Source of the DNA: Bifidobacterium sp. N4G05
GTDB taxonomy: Bacteria > Actinomycetota > Actinomycetes > Actinomycetales > Bifidobacteriaceae
DNA: 64,000 bases
Reading direction: 5' to 3'
Assembly (NCBI RefSeq): GCF_002742445.1
Contig: NZ_NJNQ01000001.1
Location: 291,969-355,968, forward strand
Part shown: positions 7,863-16,892 of the stretch, in pieces
Position numbering within the stretch: the stretch's first letter is position 1
How the letters are laid out: every line of letters starts with the position of its first letter
Notes under the pieces: generated by a model
What the model saw: the letters and a program-made list of their open reading frames with translations, nothing else
Database searches by the model: none
Told to the model about the DNA's origin: nothing
Made by a program: the position numbers and the translations under genes

Positions 7863-10046
7863 CTACTCGAGCTGTTCGGAAAGCTCCATCCATTCGAGTT
7901 CGAGTTCTTCGGACTCGTCGGTGACGGCTTGAAGCTGTTCGTTGAGCTTGCCTAAGCCCTCGTAGTCACTGGGGTCGTGCGCAGCCATTTGCTGTTCAAG
8001 ATCGGCTTTCTGCTCTTCGAGTTTGGCGAGTTTACGCTCGATTGCCGATACGCGCTTGGAGGCTTCATGGAAGGCCTTGCCGGAAAGCTTCGGCGTAGAA
8101 GGCGCAGAAGATGCTTCAGCAGTTGCAGACCCACTTGCGGAGTTACCTGCGGTGCCTTCGGTTGTGGAACCGGCAACACTAGCCCCAGCGGAACCGCTCT
8201 TCTTGCCTTTGCCGGCACCTGCCTTTTCGCCCGCAAACGGATCCTTGCCGTTCTTGATTGCCTCAGTCATGTCCAGATAATCCTGCACGCCACCGGGCAG
8301 GTGACGCACTTTGCCGCCGATCAACGCGAACTGTTGGTCGGTCACGCGTTCCAGCAGGTAACGGTCGTGCGAAACCACGATCAGCGTGCCCGGCCACGTA
8401 TCGAGCAGATCTTCCATAACTGCAAGCATGTCGGTGTCGAGATCGTTGCCGGGCTCATCCATGATGAGCACATTCGGCTCGTCCAGCAAAATCAGCAGCA
8501 GCTGCATACGGCGCTTCTGACCACCTGATAGGTCTTTGATCGGTGTCATCAGCTGCGCCGACTCGAATCCGAGACGCTCCATCATCTGCCCCGGCGTCGT
8601 TTCCTTACCGTCAACGATATAGCTCGGCTTATAACGGCTCAGCACTTCCTTGATCTTGTATTTACCGAGCTTCTCCAACTCGTCGAGACGCTGTGAAAGC
8701 ACCGCGAATTTCACGGTTTTGCCGATATTCACATGACCTACAGTAGGGGTGATCGTGCCGTCAAGAATCTTCAATAACGTCGATTTTCCGGCACCGTTCG
8801 CGCCGACAATGCCAAAACGATCGCCAGGCCCGATCAGCCATGTCACGTCGTCAAGAATCTTACGACCGGTAACAGTAATTTTTTGTGCTGCAGAAGTAAT
8901 TTCTTCTGCAGAATCATCAGTGTTATTTTCTTGTGATCCCTGAATTTCTTGCGATTCTTTCGCAGCCGCAGCAACTTGCGCCGCTGCAACACCGGCATCC
9001 ACCAATCGCGGATCAGTCAGATCATCGACGGCAACTTCCACGGAACCATGCGCTTGCGGCTCGGCGTACATGGCCGGCACCACATCGACGCGCGATGCCG
9101 ACGCTTCCATTTCGGCAACGTCAGGATCGATATCAGCCTCGCCTTGCACATGTTCGAAAATCTGCGTCACGTCGATCAGGTCAACCACCTGCTTGCCCAA
9201 GCGGGATGTGGCCATTTGCTTCAATTCCAGAGTATTGCGTACCGGAGGCACGTCGGCGATGAGCTCACGCGCGGCCTTCACATGGAATTTCTGTTTGGTG
9301 GAACGGGCGCGGGCGCCGCGGGTAAGCCAGGCAAGTTCCTTGCGAGCCAGATTGCGACGCTTCGTTTCACGCACGTCGGCTTGGCGATCGCGTTCCACGC
9401 GCTGCAGCATGTATGCGGAATAGCCGCCTTCAAACGGCTCGATTTCGCCGTCATGCACCTCCCACATGGATTCGCACACTTCGTCGAGGAACCAACGGTC
9501 GTGGGTGACGAGCAGCAGTGCGCCGGATCCGGCCGGCCAACGATTCTTTAAATGTTCCGCCAGCCAGTGAATGGTCACCACATCCAAATGGTTCGTGGGC
9601 TCGTCGAGAGCGAGAATATCCCAATCCTTGAGCAACAGGCGTGCCAAATCGGCGCGGCGACGCTGACCGCCAGAAAGCGAACCGATTTTCGCTTCCAAGC
9701 TAATGCCGCCAAGCAATGCTTCGACGATTTCGCGCGACTTGGTTTCCGCAGCCCATTCGTAGTCTTCACGGCCTTCGAGCGCAGCTTCGCGCACGGTGGC
9801 ATTGTCGTCGAGCGGATCACGCTGGTCGAGCATGCCGAACGTAAGCCCTCCGCGAATGGTCACACGGCCGGAATCCGGCTCCTGCGTGCCTTTGAACAAA
9901 TGCAGCAACGTGGATTTGCCGTCGCCGTTCTTACCGACGATGCCGATGCGGTCGCCTTCAAAAACACCCTGCGTTACATCGTTGAAAATATTCTTGGTCG
10001 CAAAAGCAAGCGAAACGTGTTCAAGTCCCAAATCATAAGTCGGCAT
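7863..10046 (-). CDS. ABC-F family ATPase (Uup/Ettα-like)
   Basis: A 727-residue soluble protein with two ABC ATPase domains and no membrane segments, the layout of ABC-F translation factors that act on the ribosome. Domain 1 has Walker A GKNGDGKST (38-46), LSGGQRRR and LALDEPTNHLD. Domain 2 has GANGAGKST, LSGGQKRR and LIMDEPGNDLD. The long linker between domains is acidic and poorly conserved, and a Gly/Ser/Ala-rich stretch precedes a C-terminal coiled coil (ASKRVSAIERKLAKLEEQKADLEQQM), the Uup-type tail. A role in ribosome rescue, or less likely antibiotic protection, is inferred. No strong ribosome site is seen at its ATG. Confidence 0.9.
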   Translation of the reverse strand: MPTYDLGLEHVSLAFATKNIFNDVTQGVFEGDRIGIVGKNGDGKSTLLHLFKGTQEPDSGRVTIRGGLTFGMLDQRDPLDDNATVREAALEGREDYEWAAETKSREIVEALLGGISLEAKIGSLSGGQRRRADLARLLLKDWDILALDEPTNHLDVVTIHWLAEHLKNRWPAGSGALLLVTHDRWFLDEVCESMWEVHDGEIEPFEGGYSAYMLQRVERDRQADVRETKRRNLARKELAWLTRGARARSTKQKFHVKAARELIADVPPVRNTLELKQMATSRLGKQVVDLIDVTQIFEHVQGEADIDPDVAEMEASASRVDVVPAMYAEPQAHGSVEVAVDDLTDPRLVDAGVAAAQVAAAAKESQEIQGSQENNTDDSAEEITSAAQKITVTGRKILDDVTWLIGPGDRFGIVGANGAGKSTLLKILDGTITPTVGHVNIGKTVKFAVLSQRLDELEKLGKYKIKEVLSRYKPSYIVDGKETTPGQMMERLGFESAQLMTPIKDLSGGQKRRMQLLLILLDEPNVLIMDEPGNDLDTDMLAVMEDLLDTWPGTLIVVSHDRYLLERVTDQQFALIGGKVRHLPGGVQDYLDMTEAIKNGKDPFAGEKAGAGKGKKSGSAGASVAGSTTEGTAGNSASGSATAEASSAPSTPKLSGKAFHEASKRVSAIERKLAKLEEQKADLEQQMAAHDPSDYEGLGKLNEQLQAVTDESEELELEWMELSEQLE

Positions 10047-10152
10047 AAGTCACCAATGTAGCGGGAACATCTCCCAAACTTACAGTCAATGCCGCAACTT
10101 GCGAATCGCCGCCAGTGCTACGCAGCGATCGGAACCGCACGCAACTCGGCAA

Positions 10153-10893
10153 TCAGCCTTGCTGCGCCTGAGCCAAACCCTGCCCATACGAATTGCAACG
10201 GGCGGCAAAACTTGAAAACACCTGATCCGCGAGCGGCTGCAATTGCGGATTATATTCGGCAAACGCCTCCCGCAACTGCGATTTCGACCCACCGGCAGCC
10301 TTCAAATCCTTGACCATGCTTGATTCGTCAAGCCACTCCTCCAACAAGGTAGGGGTAACCTCCAAGTGGAACTGCATGCCCAGAGCGGAACCAAAACGGA
10401 ACGCCTGCACCTTAGTCTTCTCGGATCGCGCCAATGGTTGCGCGCCCTCCGGCAACGTCACCACGTCGTTATGCCAGTGCAGCACGTCCACGGTTTTGTT
10501 CCACATGGAAAAATAATCATGCTTGTCAATGCGTTTGATCGGCGCAAAACCGATTTCCGGCGCCTCTCCCGACTTGAGCTTCGCCCCCAGCGCGGTGGCG
10601 ATAATCTGATGTCCCAGGCACACGCCCAACACCGGCTTGCCCACACTGACTGCAGCCCGCGCGAGCTTGGCCTCGGCCTTTAATCCCGGATACTTGTCGT
10701 AGTCGAGCGCACCCATCGGGCCGCCCATGATCACCACGCCGGAAACCTCGCCAAAATCAGGCAAATCCGGTTTCTTCTGCTTGGCGACATTGATGATTTG
10801 ATACTGCAGTCCCAAATCATCCAGACTGTCTAAAATGCGTCCCGGTCTCTCCCACGGAACGTGTTGCAAAATCAGCACCTGCGATTGCGTCAT
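10153..10893 (-). CDS. Type 1 glutamine amidotransferase (GMP-synthase-like domain)
   Basis: A 246-residue free-standing class I amidotransferase. The nucleophile elbow GVCLGHQI puts the catalytic cysteine at residue 92. The oxyanion motif MGGPMGA lies at 56-62, and the histidine-glutamate pair is in MQFHLEVTP. This architecture matches YfeJ/GuaA-like stand-alone domains that hydrolyse glutamine or a gamma-glutamyl substrate; the acceptor is unknown. The much longer open frame that extends upstream is an artefact running antisense through cysS. It is divergent from cysS. Confidence 0.88.
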   Translation of the reverse strand: MTQSQVLILQHVPWERPGRILDSLDDLGLQYQIINVAKQKKPDLPDFGEVSGVVIMGGPMGALDYDKYPGLKAEAKLARAAVSVGKPVLGVCLGHQIIATALGAKLKSGEAPEIGFAPIKRIDKHDYFSMWNKTVDVLHWHNDVVTLPEGAQPLARSEKTKVQAFRFGSALGMQFHLEVTPTLLEEWLDESSMVKDLKAAGGSKSQLREAFAEYNPQLQPLADQVFSSFAARCNSYGQGLAQAQQG

Positions 10894-11007
10894 ACGTTCT
10901 ATTGTTGCATTACCTACGTAAACAATGTTCACAAATCCAACAAAAACCGTTTTGACGTTCATTTTTATCTCGCATGCATGTCCGATTCTGGCAATACTCT
11001 CGTGGTT

Positions 11008-12651
11008 ATGACGAACACGCAAGAACCGCAGAATATCAACATTTCTAGCGTCGCAACCGCAGTTGACGCAGTGGCGAGCGCCGCTGCCGATCTGAAGCTG
11101 TACGACACCGCATCGCACGCCGTGTCGAATTTCAAGCCGATCAAGCCCGGTCAGGTCGGCATGTACGTGTGTGGCGCCACCGTGCAAAGCTCGCCGCATA
11201 TCGGCCATATTCGTGCGGCTGTCGCGTTTGACGTGGTGCGTCGCTGGTTCGAGCGTTTGGGCTACAAGGTCACGTTCGTGCGCAACGTCACCGATATCGA
11301 CGACAAGATTCTCGATAAGGCTTCGGCCGCCGGCCAGCAGTGGTGGGAACGTGCGTATATCTACGAACGCGAGTTCACCGAGGCTTACAACACGTTGGGT
11401 GTTGAGCCGCCTACGTATGAGCCGCGTGCGACCGGCCACATGATCGACATGATCGATCTGATCAAGCAGATCATCGACAATGGCCACGGCTACGTGGTGA
11501 CTGACGAGGACGGCAATCCTACCGGCAACGTGTATTTCGACGTTGCCAGCTGGCCGCACTATGGCGAGTTGACGCATCAGAAGCAGACCGCTGTGGCTGA
11601 TGCTGCTTCCGAGGTGGCCGATGCCATGGGTCCGTCTGTCGACAATACGGGCAACGACAAGTACAATCCGGTTGATCCTGCGGACATGTCGGAAGACAAG
11701 CATGATCCGCGTGATTTCGCATTGTGGAAGGCTCCGAAGGATTCCGATCCCCTCGACGCGCGTTGGAACACTCCGTTCGGCACGGGTCGCCCGGGTTGGC
11801 ATATTGAATGCTCGGCGATGAGCCACCGTTATTTGAAGGATATGTTCGACATTCATGGCGGCGGACTGGATTTGCGTTTCCCGCACCATGAGAACGAAAT
11901 GGCGCAGACTCGCGCTGCCGGCTACGATTCGGCAGCTCGCTGGATGCATTCCGCGTGGGTTACAGCCAAGGGTGAGAAGATGTCGAAGTCGCTGGGCAAC
12001 GGCTTGTCCGTTCCTGCGGTTTTGACTCAAAATTCCGCTTGGGTGGTGCGTTATGCGCTTGGTTCCGTACAGTATCGTTCCATGCTGGAATGGTCGGATC
12101 AAACGTTGGCCGAAGCGCAGTCCGCGTACGATCGTGTGTCGAATTTCATCGAACGTGCCGGTGCCGCTGTTGGCGAGCAGCCGTCTCGTGAGGAGATCGT
12201 TTCGATTTCCGCCGATGATCTGCCGGCTGATTTCGTTGCCGCGCTGAATGACGATATTAATGTTTCCGGCGCTTCCGCTGCGATTTTCACTGCGATTCGT
12301 TTCGGTAACACGTTGCTTTCGAAGCTTGCCGATCGTGTTGATTCGGATATTGCGAAAGGTGAAGTGCGTACTGTTTTGGTGAATGTGCGTGCGATGCTCG
12401 ATACGCTTGGTCTGGATCCGTTGGCGGAACCGTGGGTAAGCGAGGGTGCGGCCGGCGGCACTGCCGGAGCTGGTGCCGATTCCGCTGAGCACACCGCGCT
12501 TGACCGCTTGGTTTCCGAACAGTTGGAAGAACGTGCCGAAGCCCGCAAGGCCAAGGATTTCGCCCGCGCCGACGCCATCCGTGACGCCTTGGGCGCCGCC
12601 GGAATCACCATCGAAGACACCCCCCAAGGTTCTACTTGGACTCTCAAATAA
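11008..12651 (+). CDS. cysS: Cysteinyl-tRNA synthetase
   Basis: Class I synthetase that charges tRNA-Cys. It has the HIGH motif as SSPHIGHIR, the zinc ligands (the C of MYVCGATV, HIEC and the HHENE segment) and KMSKS as GEKMSKSLGNG. About 547 residues is longer than the usual ~460, because of an insert with NPVDPADMSEDKHDP after the catalytic core and a C-terminal AGAGADSAEH loop. The start is uncertain: ATG 11008 (MTNTQEP) and ATG 10978 (MSDSGN) are in frame and neither has a clear ribosome site, so a leaderless or weakly initiated mRNA is possible. The ATG at 10978 overlaps an 11-base half-site (10980-10990) of the 51-bp repeat family. Confidence 0.93.
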   Translation: MTNTQEPQNINISSVATAVDAVASAAADLKLYDTASHAVSNFKPIKPGQVGMYVCGATVQSSPHIGHIRAAVAFDVVRRWFERLGYKVTFVRNVTDIDDKILDKASAAGQQWWERAYIYEREFTEAYNTLGVEPPTYEPRATGHMIDMIDLIKQIIDNGHGYVVTDEDGNPTGNVYFDVASWPHYGELTHQKQTAVADAASEVADAMGPSVDNTGNDKYNPVDPADMSEDKHDPRDFALWKAPKDSDPLDARWNTPFGTGRPGWHIECSAMSHRYLKDMFDIHGGGLDLRFPHHENEMAQTRAAGYDSAARWMHSAWVTAKGEKMSKSLGNGLSVPAVLTQNSAWVVRYALGSVQYRSMLEWSDQTLAEAQSAYDRVSNFIERAGAAVGEQPSREEIVSISADDLPADFVAALNDDINVSGASAAIFTAIRFGNTLLSKLADRVDSDIAKGEVRTVLVNVRAMLDTLGLDPLAEPWVSEGAAGGTAGAGADSAEHTALDRLVSEQLEERAEARKAKDFARADAIRDALGAAGITIEDTPQGSTWTLK

Positions 12652-12678
12652 TCCTCCCCGTCTTCTTTTAGAGGAACG

Positions 12679-12705
12679 TTGGCCGGTCTACTCCAGACCG
12701 GCCAA
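12679..12705. terminator. Bidirectional terminator between cysS and the HTH/nucleotidyltransferase pair
   Basis: TTGGCCGGTCT pairs perfectly with AGACCGGCCAA over a five-base loop. It follows cysS on the plus strand, and the minus-strand nucleotidyltransferase-like gene stops three bases before it. Confidence 0.85.
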
Positions 12706-12707
12706 TT

Positions 12708-13031
12708 TCATATCAGAAACCTAAAAGTCATTCCTAAATCTATCTTTACTTCCGGATTGTCATCCCCTATGGGCGGCATAACATCATGGATTTGCATATT
12801 AAGCCAATTATTTGGCACATTATTACGATTCCCGACAACTTCCGCCGCACTTTGAATTTCAGAAAAAGGACGGAACATGGAATCGACATCTTGTGTAGTC
12901 CGCAATTCCGGAACGTAGTAGACCATCGCGGTCCCGCCATAAATGGCGATAGTTCCTTCGATTCCGCGAGTATGACACTCTTCAATCAGCTCATTAAGAA
13001 GCTGCATCAGTTTTTGTCTGGTCATTTCCAT
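12708..13031 (-). CDS. Short AbiEii/DUF6036-like nucleotidyltransferase fragment
   Basis: A 107-residue protein with the core of a minimal nucleotidyltransferase: IAIYGGTAMVYY (the GG loop) and RTTQDVDSMF (the DxD-type metal site), followed by the PNNWLNMQIHD segment seen in DUF6036/AbiEii-like proteins. Those families usually continue for another 60-100 residues (helical C-terminus), so this copy looks truncated at the cysS terminator. Its start overlaps the end of the HTH gene by ten bases, so they form one operon. By analogy with type IV AbiE systems it could be the toxin, with the HTH protein as antitoxin or repressor. This is an inference. Confidence 0.55.
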   Translation of the reverse strand: MEMTRQKLMQLLNELIEECHTRGIEGTIAIYGGTAMVYYVPELRTTQDVDSMFRPFSEIQSAAEVVGNRNNVPNNWLNMQIHDVMPPIGDDNPEVKIDLGMTFRFLI

Positions 13032-13579
13032 AGCAGTTCACCTCGCGGAATGATTACGTTGTACCATGCAAAGAACTCATCCGGAGGCGTGGCGGACCGA
13101 TAAATCTTTCGCAACGGGGTCCACTCGGCATCAAGTTTCAGCGATTGAGGGGACACGTTCCCTTTACTCCAGTGCTGATAGTCATAGAGCCCAGCCATAA
13201 AGGCCTGCCAATGCACGTCCATCCCCTTAGTGACTTTCTTAAAATCGGCAGGCTCATCATCAGGAAATTCCATCAGATTGCGCATTCCAGCTGAAACACG
13301 GGTCCATTGCTCTTCCGTTCCCGAATACTGCTGGATCGACTGCATGAGATCACTCATTGCAGGGCCGATTACGCGAACAGTCGCACGCTCCAGGGGGGAA
13401 AGCGTCAGCTCATATCCCAAAGTACGCGCCGCAGCATCAACCTTATTGAGGGTGGGAACGGTTTTGCCACTCAACGTTCTCGAAACAACGGATTCAGCCA
13501 TGTTCGAAGCACGCGAAAAATCCGCCGCGTTCAGACCGGCGTTCTTCATAAGCTCTCGTAACAGTTCATCGGCTTGCAT
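13022..13579 (-). CDS. XRE-family HTH protein, putative antitoxin/repressor
   Basis: A 185-residue protein. Residues 1-60 form an HTH (LLRELMKNAGLNAADFSRASNMAESVVSRTLSGKTVPTLNKVDAAARTLGYEL) of the lambda-repressor type. Residues 65-185 are helical and Trp/Tyr-rich (HWQAFMAGLYDYQHW) without a recognised domain. It overlaps the downstream nucleotidyltransferase-like gene. The pair sits alone between cysS and ffh, two core genes, as an insertion would. The role may be autoregulation plus neutralising the partner. Confidence 0.75.
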   Translation of the reverse strand: MQADELLRELMKNAGLNAADFSRASNMAESVVSRTLSGKTVPTLNKVDAAARTLGYELTLSPLERATVRVIGPAMSDLMQSIQQYSGTEEQWTRVSAGMRNLMEFPDDEPADFKKVTKGMDVHWQAFMAGLYDYQHWSKGNVSPQSLKLDAEWTPLRKIYRSATPPDEFFAWYNVIIPRGELLWK

Positions 13580-13655
13580 ATATGCAAGTCTACACTATTG
13601 ACAGCCCGAACGCCGATGCGAAATTTCCCGCGGGACGGCTAGACTGAGGAACATT

Positions 13656-15305
13656 ATGGCAGCATTTAGTTCTTTGACAGATAGGCTCTCGACTGCGTTC
13701 AAGCATTTGAAGAGCAAAGGCAAGCTTTCCGAGGCTGATATCGACGGTACGATCCGCGAAATCCGCCGTGCGCTGCTCGACGCCGATGTGGCGCTCGACG
13801 TGGTGCGTTCCTTCACCGGCCGAATCCGCGAGCGTGCGCTCGGCACCGAGGTTTCCCAGGCACTGAATCCGGCCCAGCAGGTCGTGAAGATCGTCAACGA
13901 AGAGTTGACGGCCGTGCTTGGCGCTGGCGTTGACCGCCCGCTGAATTCTGCCAAGAATCCGCCGACCATCATCATGCTCGCCGGTCTTCAGGGTGCTGGT
14001 AAAACCACCCTCGCAGGCAAACTCGGCTACTGGTTGAAGGATTCCGGCCATACTCCGCTGTTGGTCGCAGCCGATTTGCAGCGTCCGAACGCAGTGACGC
14101 AGCTGCAGGTGGTTGGCGAGCGTGCAGGCGTACCCGTGTACGCTCCGGAAAAGGGTGTGCAGTCCGACGGTGGCGAAGCCGTCGCTTCCCCGGGTCTGAC
14201 TACCGGCGATCCGGTGAAGGTGGCGCGTGACGCTGTTGCGTTGGCCAAGCAGAAGCTGTACGACACGGTCATCATCGATACCGCAGGCCGTCTCGGCGTT
14301 GACGAAGAGCTGATGAAGCAGGCTCGCGATATTCGCGATGCCGTGCAGCCGAACGAAATCCTGTTCGTAATCGACGCGATGATCGGTCAGGATGCCGTAC
14401 AGACGGCGAAGGCGTTCGATGAGGGCGTGGACTTTACCGGCGTGGTGCTTTCGAAGCTTGATGGCGATGCCCGTGGCGGTGCCGCGCTTTCGGTCGCCTC
14501 CGTTACCGGCAAGCCGATTCTGTTCGCTTCCACTGGCGAAGGTCTGAAGGATTTCGAGGTTTTCCACCCGGATCGTATGGCTTCCCGCATTCTCGATATG
14601 GGCGATATTCTTACCCTGATCGAGCAGGCGCAGAAGCAGTTCGATGAGGAAGAGGCTCGTAAGGCCGCCATCAAGATTTCCGATGGTTCCTTTGGTTTGG
14701 ATGATTTCCTCGATCAGCTGCAGCAGGTGCGCAAGCTTGGTCCGATGAAGAATCTGCTTGGCATGATTCCGGGTATGGCCGCGCATCGTAAAGAACTTGA
14801 GCAGTTCGACGAGAGGGAAATCGATCGTACTGAAGCCATTATTCGTTCGATGACTCCTGCGGAACGTCGTGATCCTTCGATTATTGACGGTTCTCGTCGA
14901 GCTCGTATCGCTTACGGTTCCGGCGTGACCGTTTCGCAGGTGAACGCGCTGTTGCAGCGTTTCGAGCAGGCCGCGAAGATGATGAAGCGTATGAGCAACA
15001 AGGCCGGCGCTGGCATGCCTGGCTTTGGCGGCCCTGCCATGGGCGGGGGCAAAGGCAAGGGTAAAGGCAAGAAGGGCAAGAAGAAGGGCGGTAAGTCCGG
15101 CAATCCGATGAAGCGCGAGGCTGAAGAGAAGGCATTGCGCGACAAGCTTGCCGGCAAGAACTCCGACGGTAAGTCTTCCGGCGGTTCCGCTTTTGCCAAG
15201 AAGCCGCAGAATCCTGCACTTCCCGCCGGATTGCAAGACTTGATGGGCGATGCCGGTGAGCTGCCGCCGAACTTTGGCGGCGGACTGTCCGGCTTGCTGC
15301 ACTAA
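13656..15305 (+). CDS. ffh: Signal recognition particle protein Ffh
   Basis: GTPase that binds signal sequences and 4.5S RNA and delivers ribosomes to FtsY. The NG domain occupies residues 1-300 with G1 loop GLQGAGKT (110-117), a DTAGR motif near 209 and SKLDGDARGG. The methionine-rich M domain follows (about 330-450, LLGMIPGMAAHRK...MMKRMSNKAG). The C-terminal hundred residues are a Gly/Lys-rich linker (GKGKGKGKKGKKKGGKSG) plus a short conserved tail, making the protein (549 residues) longer than the roughly 450-residue standard, as in other actinobacteria. It ends at a strong terminator. Confidence 0.97.
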   Translation: MAAFSSLTDRLSTAFKHLKSKGKLSEADIDGTIREIRRALLDADVALDVVRSFTGRIRERALGTEVSQALNPAQQVVKIVNEELTAVLGAGVDRPLNSAKNPPTIIMLAGLQGAGKTTLAGKLGYWLKDSGHTPLLVAADLQRPNAVTQLQVVGERAGVPVYAPEKGVQSDGGEAVASPGLTTGDPVKVARDAVALAKQKLYDTVIIDTAGRLGVDEELMKQARDIRDAVQPNEILFVIDAMIGQDAVQTAKAFDEGVDFTGVVLSKLDGDARGGAALSVASVTGKPILFASTGEGLKDFEVFHPDRMASRILDMGDILTLIEQAQKQFDEEEARKAAIKISDGSFGLDDFLDQLQQVRKLGPMKNLLGMIPGMAAHRKELEQFDEREIDRTEAIIRSMTPAERRDPSIIDGSRRARIAYGSGVTVSQVNALLQRFEQAAKMMKRMSNKAGAGMPGFGGPAMGGGKGKGKGKKGKKKGGKSGNPMKREAEEKALRDKLAGKNSDGKSSGGSAFAKKPQNPALPAGLQDLMGDAGELPPNFGGGLSGLLH

Positions 15306-15333
15306 AGCAAGCGACGCGAAAACGGTAACGTAT

Positions 15334-15374
15334 AAAAAGGGGATGTGGTTCAAGACGAATCGCATCCCCTTTTT
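15334..15374 (+). terminator. Rho-independent terminator after ffh
   Basis: AAAAAGGGGATG (15334-15345) pairs with CATCCCCTTTTT (15363-15374); the loop is 17 bases. The A/T flanks could also allow use from the opposite strand for the convergent membrane gene. Confidence 0.85.
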
Positions 15375-15429
15375 GCGTACTCCAATCAGCTGTTTTCAGC
15401 TGAATCGACTACCTTATAATCGCCATCAA

Positions 15430-16464
15430 CTACTTCAACGTCAACGTGGCAGCAAGCGCAAGATGATCGCTACCTTCAACGCAGAACGAACTCACGTCGG
15501 AAGCGTCCAATCCCTTGGTGAAAAGCACATGGTCGAGAATGATGCGCGGCCACGGCAGCCATGATGGGAACGTGGCATGACGGCCCTTCGCCTCGCACAA
15601 GGCCGCATCCTTGAAGCCCGCATTCAGCAGCTTGCGGAAGCTTGGATGATCGGTACCGGAATTCAAATCACCCAACACAACGGTGATGTCGCCCTGCTTC
15701 TGAGTGGTCGCCAACTCCCCCAAACCGATGATGCCGGCGGACCATTCCCTGCATCCGCGCATCGGAGACTTCGGATGTGCCGAAACAAACGTGATGCCGC
15801 GCATCGAATCGATCGGGAAGCACACGCCCGGCACGTCGGCCGCGGGAATCACCGCAGTGACCGGAGACATGTCGCTTGGTTCAATACGAATCCACACACC
15901 GTTGAATCCGCCATTGTCCGTTCCCTTGCTCTCCCCCAACTGACGGTACGGAAGCGAATCAGACAATCCCGAAGCGTCCAATTGCGCAACCAGATCGTCC
16001 GTCAATTCCTGCAATGCAAGTACTGCAATATCATGTTTTTTGACCGCACTGACGATTGCCGCAGCGTTGGCGCGACCAAATCGGCAGTTCAGCGTCATCA
16101 CACGGAAACGGCCATGTTTCGCGGATTCCGTAACAGCTTCACTGCCTGTTTCACGAGATGTTTCACGCTTTTCCGCAAGTTTTTCGGCAACCCTCTGCGC
16201 AGTATTGGGAGAATTAAGATTTTCCATCCAATATGCGATTTTGCGTAGCAGCGACGCAAGACAGACCACCGCAGCGACTCCCCCGAGAGCCGGCTCATGC
16301 AACGCGAAACCGGCGACGGCGATCACAAGCGTCGGAATCCACAGCAACGGAATCAACGCAATCAAGTACGGCAGCGGCAAATGGCCATCCCAACCAGCCG
16401 GCATCTCGCCAAGCGCAATCCATACAACGCAAATAATCAACGCAATCCAAAGCGCGATAATCAT
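15430..16464 (-). CDS. Membrane-anchored endonuclease/exonuclease/phosphatase family protein
   Basis: A 344-residue protein with three N-terminal membrane segments (residues 1-20, 28-55, 57-80) and a C-terminal EEP metal-dependent phosphoesterase domain. The motifs are TLNCRFG (start strand), LALQEL (metal Glu), SAHPKSP, GDLNSGTDHP and the final SDHLAL. These proteins cleave phosphodiesters in nucleic acids, sphingolipids or inositol phosphates; the substrate here cannot be read. The catalytic domain probably faces outward after an N-in topology with three segments (inference). GGGGGAG lies nine bases before the ATG. Confidence 0.82.
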   Translation of the reverse strand: MIIALWIALIICVVWIALGEMPAGWDGHLPLPYLIALIPLLWIPTLVIAVAGFALHEPALGGVAAVVCLASLLRKIAYWMENLNSPNTAQRVAEKLAEKRETSRETGSEAVTESAKHGRFRVMTLNCRFGRANAAAIVSAVKKHDIAVLALQELTDDLVAQLDASGLSDSLPYRQLGESKGTDNGGFNGVWIRIEPSDMSPVTAVIPAADVPGVCFPIDSMRGITFVSAHPKSPMRGCREWSAGIIGLGELATTQKQGDITVVLGDLNSGTDHPSFRKLLNAGFKDAALCEAKGRHATFPSWLPWPRIILDHVLFTKGLDASDVSSFCVEGSDHLALAATLTLK

Positions 16465-16603
16465 TCAGGCAACTCCCCCTATGCAAACCGTTCACTCCGA
16501 ACGGACATACGCAAACTCGGAACCTCCAAGTGTAGCCAGCCTGCCTGATTCCGACGATTCCGCCATGTAGACCCACGCAAACATCTCACGAATGCCAGCA
16601 AAT

Positions 16604-16676
16604 GTCCGATTCTGCCGATTCGGTCATTCAAGGCATCACATTCGCCGCATAATTGACCGTTTCCGCAGAATCAGAC
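16604..16676. repeat. Diverged pair of the 51-bp palindromic repeat, upstream of rpsP
   Basis: Two imperfect copies of the 22-base palindrome occur at 16604-16625 and, in inverted orientation wording, at 16655-16676. They start exactly 51 bases apart, the same step as the arrays near gntP and gnd. The wider gap (16465-16892) holds no supported gene; a further weak inverted repeat, GACTT...AAGTC, spans about 16681-16712, and the rpsP promoter is presumably after it. Confidence 0.6.
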
Positions 16677-16892
16677 AAACGACTTCCCGGTTTTGCACGG
16701 ATTCGGAAAGTCGCATAGAGCGGGAAACATCCTAAGACCCATCCGTCCGTACCCCACGGTTATACTTGGTAAGTTATTCGCGCGCGCGAGGCCCTCTAAC
16801 TATCGCGTGACGTGAGGAACATGTGGGTTTCGGATTCCGTGCCCCACACAGAAAACGAAACGCACACCCCTAGTTATACAAGGAGAGCCATT

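Noticed and set aside
10153-12627. Single 824-codon minus-strand gene
   Set aside because: Only its last 246 codons are a real protein (amidotransferase). The rest lies antisense to cysS and has no family signal.
13590-15365. 591-codon minus-strand frame opposite ffh
   Set aside because: It is a shadow of the ffh coding sequence, caused by codon bias; composition is unlike a real protein.
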